Source: Verrucomicrobiota bacterium
Lineage (GTDB): Bacteria; Verrucomicrobiota; Verrucomicrobiia; Opitutales; Opitutaceae
Length of the DNA: 45,115 bases
Reading direction: 5' to 3'
Assembly (NCBI GenBank): GCA_023430565.1
Contig: JAEZAD010000023.1
Location: forward strand, 1-45,115
The position numbers were made by a program, and so were the translations under genes. Positions 17,499 to 24,436 of the stretch are shown one piece after another; within the stretch, counting starts at the first letter, position 1; every line of letters begins with the position of its first letter. Under the pieces are notes generated by a model, which worked only from the letters and a program-made list of their open reading frames with translations, made no database searches and had not been told where the DNA came from.

Positions 17499-18824
17499 TC
17501 AGGCGACGGTCAACGTCGGATCGGCCGGATCGACGGCCGCGGGCGCGCGCAGAGAGGTGTCGAGCCGCCAGCGGCCGCGGACGAGGCACACGCCGTGCGA
17601 AGCCGGCGGCACTTCTCCGGTTCCGAAAAAGTTGCCATCGACGACGACGAGTTCGAAGGCGTCCTCGATGAGGTCGAGAAAAGGAAGGTGGCCGTTCTCG
17701 CCGAGGATGCTGAATCCGATCTGGTAGCGTCCGGCGGGCAGCGGGAGGTTGTCGATCCGGCACACGAACGCGCCGGCGTCGGGAAGACGCGCGAAGTGAT
17801 CTCCGCTCAGCCGGTTGTGCTGCAGGAAAACGCGGGTGCCCATGCTGGTCTTCACATCGAGGCTCACGACGACATTCGACGGAGAGGGACTGGCGTAATT
17901 CTCGAAGTGGAGGAGGAAGTCGACGCTCAGGCCGGAGGGCACGCAGTCGATTTCGTTTCCGCCGGTATCGCGGACTTCCGCAGCCACGACCTTCACCGCT
18001 CCGGTGCCCGCGCGGTCGGGGCGATTACGGAAGTCTTTCGAGTGATCGGCGGTCGTGCCGAGATACGCCTGGAGCGCGTCGGTTTGCGAACCGACAAATT
18101 TCACCTGGCCGGATTGAAGGACGACGCCGCGGCGGCAGAGATGGGCCACGGCGGCCATGTTGTGGCTGACGAAAAGGATTGTGCGGCCCTGACCTGCGAC
18201 CTCGCCCATCTTGCCGAGGCATTTCCGTTGAAACGCCGCGTCGCCGACCGCGAGGACTTCGTCGACAACGAGGATCTCGGGTTCGAGGTGAGCGGCGACG
18301 GCAAATGCGAGGCGAACATACATGCCGCTCGAGTAGCGTTTCACCGGCGTATCGAGAAAACGGCCGACTTCGGCGAAGGCGACGATCTCGTCGAACTTGC
18401 GGCTGATCTCCGCGCGACGCATGCCGAGGATGGCGCCGTTGAGAAAGATGTTTTCGCGGCCGGTGAGTTCGGCGTGGAAGCCGGTGCCGACCTCGAGGAG
18501 ACTCGACACGCGACCGTGCAGCGAAATGCGGCCGGAGGTGGGCGGAGTGATCCGGCTGAGGATTTTCAGCAAGGTGGACTTGCCGGCGCCGTTGCGACCG
18601 ATGATGGCCACGATATCGCCGCGGTTCACCGAAAACGACACGTCGCGCAGGGCCCAGAAGCTCGTGTCGTCGTCGTTCCGGTCGCTTGAGCGCCGGCGCA
18701 GCCAGCCGAACGGCGCGCGCACGGCCGCTTCGATCGCGTGCCGGAGGCCGTCGTGTTTCGAGGGCATGGCGCCGATACGGTAGCGCTTCGAGAGGTTTTC
18801 GACTTCGATGACGACGTCGCTCAT
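17499..18824 (-). CDS. wzt: ABC transporter ATP-binding protein of O-polysaccharide export, with C-terminal Wzt domain
   Basis: 441 residues. Walker A GRNGAGKST (76-84), ABC signature YSSGMYVRLAFA, Walker B ILVVDEVLAVGD and the switch histidine in FVSHNM are complete. The N-terminal domain ends near residue 250. The rest (about 280-430) is a beta-rich Wzt C-terminal domain with VKVVAAEVRD, LLHFENY and LPAGRYQIGFSILGEN, the type that recognises a capped non-reducing end before export. That suggests a terminal modification, such as methylation, acts as the export signal. ATG 18824 is chosen because the ABC domain starts there; the frame is open to 19475 but overlaps wzm. Pairs with wzm 59 bp upstream. 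Confidence 0.94.
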   Translation of the reverse strand: MSDVVIEVENLSKRYRIGAMPSKHDGLRHAIEAAVRAPFGWLRRRSSDRNDDDTSFWALRDVSFSVNRGDIVAIIGRNGAGKSTLLKILSRITPPTSGRISLHGRVSSLLEVGTGFHAELTGRENIFLNGAILGMRRAEISRKFDEIVAFAEVGRFLDTPVKRYSSGMYVRLAFAVAAHLEPEILVVDEVLAVGDAAFQRKCLGKMGEVAGQGRTILFVSHNMAAVAHLCRRGVVLQSGQVKFVGSQTDALQAYLGTTADHSKDFRNRPDRAGTGAVKVVAAEVRDTGGNEIDCVPSGLSVDFLLHFENYASPSPSNVVVSLDVKTSMGTRVFLQHNRLSGDHFARLPDAGAFVCRIDNLPLPAGRYQIGFSILGENGHLPFLDLIEDAFELVVVDGNFFGTGEVPPASHGVCLVRGRWRLDTSLRAPAAVDPADPTLTVA

Positions 18825-18883
18825 GGCGGTTCTTTCGCGAACGGGAATGGAGTTGCCCAAGGACAGCGCCCCGGGGAGGAAGG

Positions 18884-19717
18884 CTAGATGATGTCGGCGA
18901 AGGTCTGCTCGGTGCGGCGGAAATAGCGCAAGCCAGTCGCCAGCACGACGACGATCACACTGCCGGAGAGCAGCAGCCCGGGGACGTTGAGGACGTGACT
19001 GCCACCGAGGACGGCCCAGCGGAATCCGTCGATGACGCCGGCCATCGGATTCAGCCAGTAAAGGAGTTCCCAGCCGTCGGGGAGGACATGCGGAGCGGCA
19101 AAGGCGCTGCTGAAACCGACGGGCGAGAGATAAAGACCGAACTGCACGACGAACGGAACGACATATCTGAAATCCCGATACCGCACCATCATCGCCGAGA
19201 CCCACAGCCCGACACCGAACGCCGCGGCAAAGGCCATGACGATGAAAAGCGGAAGCGCGACGATGTGCGCGCTGGGCGCGATCCGGTAGAACAGCAGAAG
19301 CAGTCCGAGCAGGCCGATGGAGATCATCAGGTCCACCAAGCTGGTGATCACGCTGCCGGCGGGGACGACCAGCCGCGGAAAGTAGACCTTGGAGATCATG
19401 TTCGAATTGGTGACGAGGCTGCTGCTGCTTTCGGTGAAAGCGGTGGCGAAGAAATGCCACGGCAGAAGCCCACAAAAGACCATCAGCGGGTAGGGCACGT
19501 CGCCGGACGGAAGTTTTGCGACGCGACCGAATACGACGGACAACACCGCCATCGTGAGCACCGGACGGACGACGGCCCAGGCGACGCCGATCACCGTCTG
19601 CTTGTAGCGAACGAGGATGTCGCGCCAGGCGAGGAAATATAAAAGTTCCCGGTAGCGCCAGAGGTCGCGCCAGTATTGCCGTTCAGTTCCGCCGGCTTCG
19701 ATGACCAAGTGCTGCAT
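18884..19717 (-). CDS. wzm: ABC-2 type permease of O-polysaccharide export
   Basis: 277 residues, standard for Wzm/KpsM/TagG. The N-terminal amphipathic stretch RELLYFLAWRDILVRYKQT, which docks on the ATPase, is followed by six hydrophobic segments, including VVRPVLTMAVLSVVFGRVA, FCGLLPWHFFATAF, ITSLVDLMISIGLLGLLLLF and FGLYLSPVGF. YWLNPMAGVIDGFRW is the family's conserved loop. With Wzt it moves the finished, undecaprenyl-linked glycan across the inner membrane. It is the first gene of the long run reaching to the left window edge and has a 222-bp upstream region with an ops-like element. Confidence 0.94.
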   Translation of the reverse strand: MQHLVIEAGGTERQYWRDLWRYRELLYFLAWRDILVRYKQTVIGVAWAVVRPVLTMAVLSVVFGRVAKLPSGDVPYPLMVFCGLLPWHFFATAFTESSSSLVTNSNMISKVYFPRLVVPAGSVITSLVDLMISIGLLGLLLLFYRIAPSAHIVALPLFIVMAFAAAFGVGLWVSAMMVRYRDFRYVVPFVVQFGLYLSPVGFSSAFAAPHVLPDGWELLYWLNPMAGVIDGFRWAVLGGSHVLNVPGLLLSGSVIVVVLATGLRYFRRTEQTFADII

Positions 19718-19772
19718 GAGGAGATGCGATCGAGACGCCCGGGCGCCGTGTTTCAGGGGGTCGATATCGGCG

Positions 19773-19801
19773 GAGACGCTGCCGCCATTTCGGTGCCTGC
19801 C
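19773..19801 (-). promoter_or_regulatory. ops-like leader element of the wzm operon (copy A)
   Basis: Read on the minus strand, GGCAGGCACCG (19801-19791), a 2-nt spacer, then ATGGCGGCAGCGTCTC (19788-19773). The same two blocks occur upstream of the NusG/RfaH-like gene at 36387-36421 with an 8-nt spacer. The core GGCGGCAGCGTC matches the Escherichia coli RfaH recruitment site GGCGGTAGCGTG at 10 of 12 positions (consensus from memory). It lies 55 nt before the wzm start and about 100 nt downstream of the proposed promoter, so it would be transcribed. Function as a polymerase pause and antiterminator-loading site is inference. Confidence 0.7.
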
Positions 19802-19822
19802 GCTGGATCAACCGGAGCTGGA

Positions 19823-19843
19823 GCGAACATTCGCAATGTTCGC
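19823..19843. repeat. Perfect inverted repeat, 9-bp arms, in the wzm leader
   Basis: Arms GCGAACATT (19823-19831) and AATGTTCGC (19835-19843) around a 3-nt centre. It lies between the proposed promoter and the ops-like element of the wzm operon. Part of it, ATTGCGAATGTTC on the minus strand, recurs with one mismatch as ATTGCGAATATTC right after the -10 box of the antiterminator gene (36522-36510). Could be an operator or an RNA hairpin. Confidence 0.6.
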
Positions 19844-19895
19844 CGACGGGCCTAAGCGCGACAGCACGCCCCGATGATGACAAGCCTGCTCCGGC

Positions 19896-19901
19896 TTTAT
19901 A
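19896..19901 (-). promoter_or_regulatory. Possible -10 box of the wzm operon
   Basis: TATAAA on the minus strand in an AT-richer patch of an otherwise GC-rich region. No good -35 hexamer is visible (a T-tract lies at the right distance). If used, the transcript would begin near 19889 and carry a leader of about 170 nt containing the inverted repeat and the ops-like element. The call rests mainly on the similar layout at the antiterminator gene. Confidence 0.35.
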
Positions 19902-19939
19902 GACCCTGATACGAACCTAAAAAAAAACCCTATGTTAAT

Positions 19940-21268
19940 TCAGGCCGCGGGAGTCGGATCGGTTGCCGGATCACGGTTCTCAAGGCTTCGAGGGGAGGCG
20001 GTCAGCTTGTGAAGATGGTTCGCGAGCTGCCGGGTGAGGTGGCGTCGTTCAAAACGGCTGATGTAGGCGCGATCGACTTTCAGCGGCGGATCGCCGGCGA
20101 GCCATGCGCCGTATTGCTGGCGTAGGTGCGCGACCATCTGCTCGGTGTTGTCAGGTTCGCAGACGAGCCCGGTCCGCGCCCGGGTAAGGATCTCTTTTGC
20201 ATTGCCGTCGGGAACGGGGGCCAGAATCGGCCGGCCGCTCGCGAGGTATTCGTAGGTCTTGCCGGGGACAATACTGGCGCGTTTGCCCGGCGGGAGTTTA
20301 TGCATCGGCAGGAAGAGTAGGTCCGCCTCACGAACGGCGCGAACGCTCTCGCTGTGCGGGAGGTAGCCGGTGAACTTGGTCATGGACGTCACCGGGGAAT
20401 GGGCGACGAGCTCGCGGTCAATGGCGCGGGTTTCGCCCACGAGATGGAAGCGAACGCGGGACTCGATCGAAGGATCCTCACTGCGCCACCGCTCCAACGC
20501 CTGCAGCAGGTAGTAGTGCGAGCGGGGCAGAATCTCGACACCCATTTCGATCCGGCCGAGCAGGCGATATTGCCAGGGGCGCCGGCGTTGGCGCAGGCCG
20601 GCGGCGGCGTGAAGAAAGCCGGCGTGGACGATCGTGTAGAATTCGTTACGCGGCGGCGGAGTGGCCGAGGGCAGGTCTTCGAGATCGAAGCCGTTGGTGA
20701 TGCTGATGCTGCGCGCCTTGAATTCCGGAAATGCTTTTCCGAGGGCGGCGGCGGCTTCGGGCGTGTTCATCACGATGAGCGCCGCCGAACAGAGCGCGCG
20801 ACGCATCGCGCGAAAGTTTCGTTCGCGATGCCAGCGGGTGCGATAGACCTGAAATTCGTCGAGCGCCCACGGGTCGCGCAGGTCCGCGATCCACGGAATG
20901 CCACACCGCTTCGAGAGCTCCGTCGCAAAAGCCGCGTCGGAGAACGGGGACATGGAAACGAAAATGGCTTCGAGGCGTTTCGCCTCCACGAGCTGCGCGG
21001 CGACCTCGAGACGTTTGGCTTCAGCGGCCAACCGTTCGGAACGGGAGCCCGCGGGCCAGGGAGTGCGGACCACCTCGATGTCCGGCGGGATTTCCGCGGC
21101 GAGGGTCTTGTCGGGCGGGCTCCATTTGCGATCGGTCGCTCCGATGCCGGTCAAGACCGTCGGTTCGACATCGAACGACGGAAGATATTTTACGAACTTC
21201 AACGACCGCTGGACGGCGGCGCCGCCGTGCGGAGGGAAGTGATACGCGACGAATAGAATTCGTTTCAT
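19940..21268 (-). CDS. Glycosyltransferase family 4
   Basis: 442 residues. MKRILFVAYHFPPHGGAAVQ is the classic GT4 N-terminus. IWIADLRDPWALDEF follows in the acceptor domain. YLPHSESVRAVREADLLFLP and KTYEYLASGRPILAPVPDGN in the C-terminal domain form the donor site, with LVCEPDNTEQMVAHL at the end. The start ATG 21268 overlaps the acyltransferase stop by 4 bp (ATGA). The frame stays open to 21820 but the added residues are a shadow of the acyltransferase gene. It is the last gene of the 24,337-19,940 run. Confidence 0.9.
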   Translation of the reverse strand: MKRILFVAYHFPPHGGAAVQRSLKFVKYLPSFDVEPTVLTGIGATDRKWSPPDKTLAAEIPPDIEVVRTPWPAGSRSERLAAEAKRLEVAAQLVEAKRLEAIFVSMSPFSDAAFATELSKRCGIPWIADLRDPWALDEFQVYRTRWHRERNFRAMRRALCSAALIVMNTPEAAAALGKAFPEFKARSISITNGFDLEDLPSATPPPRNEFYTIVHAGFLHAAAGLRQRRRPWQYRLLGRIEMGVEILPRSHYYLLQALERWRSEDPSIESRVRFHLVGETRAIDRELVAHSPVTSMTKFTGYLPHSESVRAVREADLLFLPMHKLPPGKRASIVPGKTYEYLASGRPILAPVPDGNAKEILTRARTGLVCEPDNTEQMVAHLRQQYGAWLAGDPPLKVDRAYISRFERRHLTRQLANHLHKLTASPRSLENRDPATDPTPAA

Positions 21269-21855
21269 GTGACCGGGGTGGGGAAATTGCAACGGACCAC
21301 GCGGGCGGGGGCGCCGACGGCCACGCAGAAATCGGGCACGTCGTTTTTCACGACGGAATTGGCGCCGATGACGGCGTTGCGGCCGATGGTGACGCCGGGG
21401 CAGACGACCACGTTCTGGCCGAGCCAGGCGCCTTCGCAGATCCGAACGGGCGCGACCTGCGCGATGCCCTGGTCCTTGATCGGAAGCTCGGACGAGGCGC
21501 ACGCGTGCGTGTGGTCGGAGATGTAGGCGTATCGGGCGATGAGGACGTTCGGCTCGATGACGACACTGCGTCGCGATGTGATCGTGCAGAAACCGGCGAT
21601 GGAGGTGCCGTGGCCGATTCGAATTGCCGGATTCGCGCGACGCCCGTCGGGGGCGAGCACTTCCAACCAGGAATTCGGCCCGACAAACACGCGTGAGCCG
21701 ATTTCGATGTGCTCCGTCCCTTGCAGGCGGATGGGAAGCGAAAGCGTGGAACGGGCGCCCAGGCGAAAGAAGTCGCCACGGCAAAGCAGGGTGAAAGCCT
21801 TCGCGGTGAGGCGAAGCCAACAGCGATGCGCTTTAAGGAAGCCGCGGATGTGCAT
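21265..21855 (-). CDS. Left-handed beta-helix acyltransferase (hexapeptide repeat)
   Basis: 196 residues. Hexapeptide repeats extend over about residues 50-185: IEIGSRVFVGPNSW, RIGHGTSIAGFCTI, VVIEPNVLIARYAYI, then ICEGAWLGQNVVVCPGVTIG and VIGANSVVKNDVPDF. ISDHTHA supplies the likely catalytic histidine. The protein resembles WbbJ/NodL-type O-acetyltransferases and is the second acetyltransferase of the locus. It sits between the O-antigen-ligase-like gene (10-bp gap) and a GT4 gene (4-bp overlap). Acceptor sugar unknown. Confidence 0.85.
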   Translation of the reverse strand: MHIRGFLKAHRCWLRLTAKAFTLLCRGDFFRLGARSTLSLPIRLQGTEHIEIGSRVFVGPNSWLEVLAPDGRRANPAIRIGHGTSIAGFCTITSRRSVVIEPNVLIARYAYISDHTHACASSELPIKDQGIAQVAPVRICEGAWLGQNVVVCPGVTIGRNAVIGANSVVKNDVPDFCVAVGAPARVVRCNFPTPVT

Positions 21856-21865
21856 GAGAGAGACG

Positions 21866-23182
21866 TCACCGACTATTCAATACAGGCATCGCCGGCTCAC
21901 GGAACAACGCCTCCGGAGGCGTGAGCAGCGTCGTCCTGGCCTCCGACGCTGGCCGCCTGACCAAGCACGGGACCGCCGCGATCAGCAGATAGAAAAAGAC
22001 GTAGAGCTGATCGAAATAGGAGATCGTGAAGAAGGTGATGGTGTGCGCGAAGAGCGTGCAGCCGGCGCACCACAGCAGCAGCTCGTTGGGTGCGTCGCTC
22101 GCGCGCAGCTCCCGCATCCGGCGTCCGAGCAGGCCGAACGAACGAGCGAGGATGGCGATCAACGCGAGAGTGAGCGGAAGGCCGCCGATAACGCCGAGGT
22201 GCACATAGTAGCTCGTCAGGTCGCAATGCTCCGGGACGGAAGCGAGGCCATAAGGCATCCAGTGTCGCGTGTAGTCGGTGCCCATGAACCACCATTCGCC
22301 GAGATGCTCGATGGAGCTTTCGAGCAGCCGGGAGCGGTGCCAGCCGGTGCTGCCGCCGACGAAATCGATGAGCGCGATGAGATAGAAGACCGAACGCTCG
22401 CGGAAGAGCTGGATGAGCACGACGAGTGCGACCACGGCGAGCTTCACCTTCCCGAGCGAGGTGCGCCAGCGCCACAGGAAGAGCGCGCCCGTGCCGAGAA
22501 GAAACGTTCCGATGGGACCGCTCGAGGCCGAGGCGCTGATGATGGCGAAGCTCGAAGCAATGCCGAGGAACGCGGTGCGGCGATAATTTCGCCACAATGC
22601 GACGAACAGCGGGAAACACACCGCTCCGATCGTGCCGGCGAGGATGGGAGTCCCGAACGGCCCCATGGCGCGGTTCTGATCGTCGCGGGTGATGGCGAAG
22701 CTGAATCGACTTCCGACGGCCGAGTAGCTGTTCGCACCGGTCACCGCTTCGAGAGTCAGGAACACGGCAAGGGGAATCAGCACGATGGCGGCGGCGCGGA
22801 TGAGTTGAACGAAATCCTCGGAGTCCCGGAGATAGGCGCGTCCGTAAAGGTAGGTGCCGAATACATTCAGCACCAATCCGGCGCGGTAGGTGAAGGGGTT
22901 CCCGCTTTCGTGGCCGAACGCACTGAGCAGCGCGATCGCGCTCCAGACGGCCAGGAGAAGGTCGAGCGGCTTGCGCGGATGCCAATCGATGAACCCGGTG
23001 AAGGCGGCGCGCATCAACCCGGCCAGCAGCACGAGACGGACGGCACTGAATTGTCCGCCGAGGGTGGCGTAATAGGGGGTGTGGCATGCTGCGATCAGCA
23101 GCGGCACGAATGCGAATCGCCGGGGCAGGGCGAACTGGGCGACGACCAGGGCCGTCGAAAGGATCAGGAGAAGCGGGTTCAC
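21866..23182 (-). CDS. Polytopic membrane protein, O-antigen ligase/polymerase-like
   Basis: 438 residues with about ten to twelve hydrophobic segments, starting with PLLLILSTALVVAQFALP, and a larger outside loop around residues 265-320 containing WWFMGTDYTRHWMPYG and CDLTSYYVHLGVIGGLPLTL. The H-x10-20-G-x-G-like ending and the E/Y/H-rich loop are features of the Wzy_C / WaaL superfamily. In an ABC-transporter-dependent locus a polymerase is not needed, so ligation of exported glycan to lipid A-core or another acceptor is more likely; Wzy activity cannot be excluded. It starts 6 bp after the upstream GT4 gene. Confidence 0.75.
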   Translation of the reverse strand: MNPLLLILSTALVVAQFALPRRFAFVPLLIAACHTPYYATLGGQFSAVRLVLLAGLMRAAFTGFIDWHPRKPLDLLLAVWSAIALLSAFGHESGNPFTYRAGLVLNVFGTYLYGRAYLRDSEDFVQLIRAAAIVLIPLAVFLTLEAVTGANSYSAVGSRFSFAITRDDQNRAMGPFGTPILAGTIGAVCFPLFVALWRNYRRTAFLGIASSFAIISASASSGPIGTFLLGTGALFLWRWRTSLGKVKLAVVALVVLIQLFRERSVFYLIALIDFVGGSTGWHRSRLLESSIEHLGEWWFMGTDYTRHWMPYGLASVPEHCDLTSYYVHLGVIGGLPLTLALIAILARSFGLLGRRMRELRASDAPNELLLWCAGCTLFAHTITFFTISYFDQLYVFFYLLIAAVPCLVRRPASEARTTLLTPPEALFREPAMPVLNSR

Positions 23183-23188
23183 GTGGGT

Positions 23189-24337
23189 TCAGACCGTTTG
23201 ACGGGGTTCGGTCGCGGCGAGCCGGCGGGCTCCCGGCGACGACGGAAGGGGCGCGCGGTCGGCGCCGACCGCGGCGCGCAGAATGGCGGCAAGGCTTTTG
23301 CTGAACTGCGGAAGGGCGAAGCGATCCTCGCACAGCCGGCGCGCCCGCCAGCCCATCGCGGCCGCTTCGTCGGGATTGCGGCGAAGGAAAGCGATCGCAC
23401 GGCGCCATCCTTCGACGTCGCCGGTCTCAACGCAGAGTCCGATGCGCTCACGTTCGGCATCGATTTGAAGGAGCGGGTTGCGGGTGATGATCGTCGGTTT
23501 TCCAAACGCCATCGCATCGAGCAGGCTCGTCAGCCCGATCATCGGCATGAAGCGATCGCGCGGAACCGTCAGCGGAACGCAGACCGCGAAGGCGGATTCA
23601 TATTCCCGGGTCAGCTGCGCGAACGAAAGATTCCCGTCGCATTGTTCCGCGTGGGCGAAGCTGACGGTGACGTTTTCCGGTGCCGCGCGCGGAGCGGCGT
23701 TGCCGGAGCAGAAGATGCGGAGCCGAGCGGGGATCCCTTGGAACGCCTGAACGAGGGTGTCGAAGTCGCGGCCACTTTTGCCGGCGCTCACGAAATATAC
23801 CCCGATGTCGGGGCACGAGGCGCGTCGCGCATCGAAGAACGCGAGATCGATTCCCCAAGGCAGCGTCAGCAGCTGGGAGGGACGGAAAGTAAACGTCCGG
23901 GCGAACTGCTGCTCGAGCGCGTCGCTGAGGCACACCACGCGGTCGAAACCGGAAAGCGCGCGCCGCATCGTGCGCGTGCGCGAAAGGGGGTGGTGGAAGA
24001 GGCCGACGATCGGACGGCGAAACAGACCGAGCGAACGGAGCAAGCCGAGCCAGAGCGCGGTGTCGGCGTTGGCGGTGTAATAGACATCGTAGCGACGTTG
24101 CGTGAGGAATGCTCGGAGGCTTTGGTCCGTCCAGCGACCGAGTCGAAGCCGGCGCCCGAACCGTTCCAATCGCTCCCAGCGCAGGCAGGGCAGGCACTCG
24201 ACTTCGAAGCCATTGCGGAGCAGATCGGTGACGCCCCAGACATGATGGGCCGGAAACCTGCCTTCGACCGCCTCCCGACAAAGGATGTCGGTCGGATAGT
24301 TATTGGCGAAGAGGACTCGCACGAGAGTGCCGCGCAC
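23189..24337 (-). CDS. Glycosyltransferase, GT4-like
   Basis: 382 residues from ATG 24337; a GTG at 24322 would give the tighter N-terminus VRVLFANNYPTDILC. The C-terminal half has GVYFVSAGKSGRDFDTLVQA, FMPMIGLTSLLDAMAFGKPT and ERIGLCVETGDVEGWRRAIA, the donor-site blocks of GT-B enzymes. The acceptor half includes YDVYYTANADTALWLGLL and FHHPLSRTR. The gene starts only 14 nt past the end of a strong intrinsic terminator that serves the preceding gene, leaving no room for its own promoter. First gene of a four-gene run. Sugar specificity unknown. Confidence 0.85.
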   Translation of the reverse strand: MRGTLVRVLFANNYPTDILCREAVEGRFPAHHVWGVTDLLRNGFEVECLPCLRWERLERFGRRLRLGRWTDQSLRAFLTQRRYDVYYTANADTALWLGLLRSLGLFRRPIVGLFHHPLSRTRTMRRALSGFDRVVCLSDALEQQFARTFTFRPSQLLTLPWGIDLAFFDARRASCPDIGVYFVSAGKSGRDFDTLVQAFQGIPARLRIFCSGNAAPRAAPENVTVSFAHAEQCDGNLSFAQLTREYESAFAVCVPLTVPRDRFMPMIGLTSLLDAMAFGKPTIITRNPLLQIDAERERIGLCVETGDVEGWRRAIAFLRRNPDEAAAMGWRARRLCEDRFALPQFSKSLAAILRAAVGADRAPLPSSPGARRLAATEPRQTV

Positions 24338-24350
24338 GCGAGGCGGGCAA

Positions 24351-24380
24351 TAAAAAGCAGCGGGGCCGGAGCCCCGCTGC
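24351..24380 (-). terminator. Strong rho-independent terminator after the 24437-26788 gene
   Basis: On the minus strand a 10-bp perfect stem GCAGCGGGGC / GCCCCGCTGC with a 4-nt loop (24357-24380) is followed directly by TTTTTA. It lies about 57 nt after the stop of the secreted-protein gene and 14 nt before the start of the next glycosyltransferase gene. It should strongly reduce transcription into the 24,337-19,940 run unless it is read through. Confidence 0.88.
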
Positions 24381-24436
24381 GCCAGGAACGCTGCAGATCG
24401 CGAGCGCGAGCTCGCGTAGTGCGACGACGGAGACGT

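Noticed and set aside
19919..19927. Run of nine A (T on the minus strand) after the 19940-21268 gene as an intrinsic terminator
   Set aside because: No stable hairpin precedes the T-tract on the minus strand. It could still be part of an upstream promoter element for wzm.
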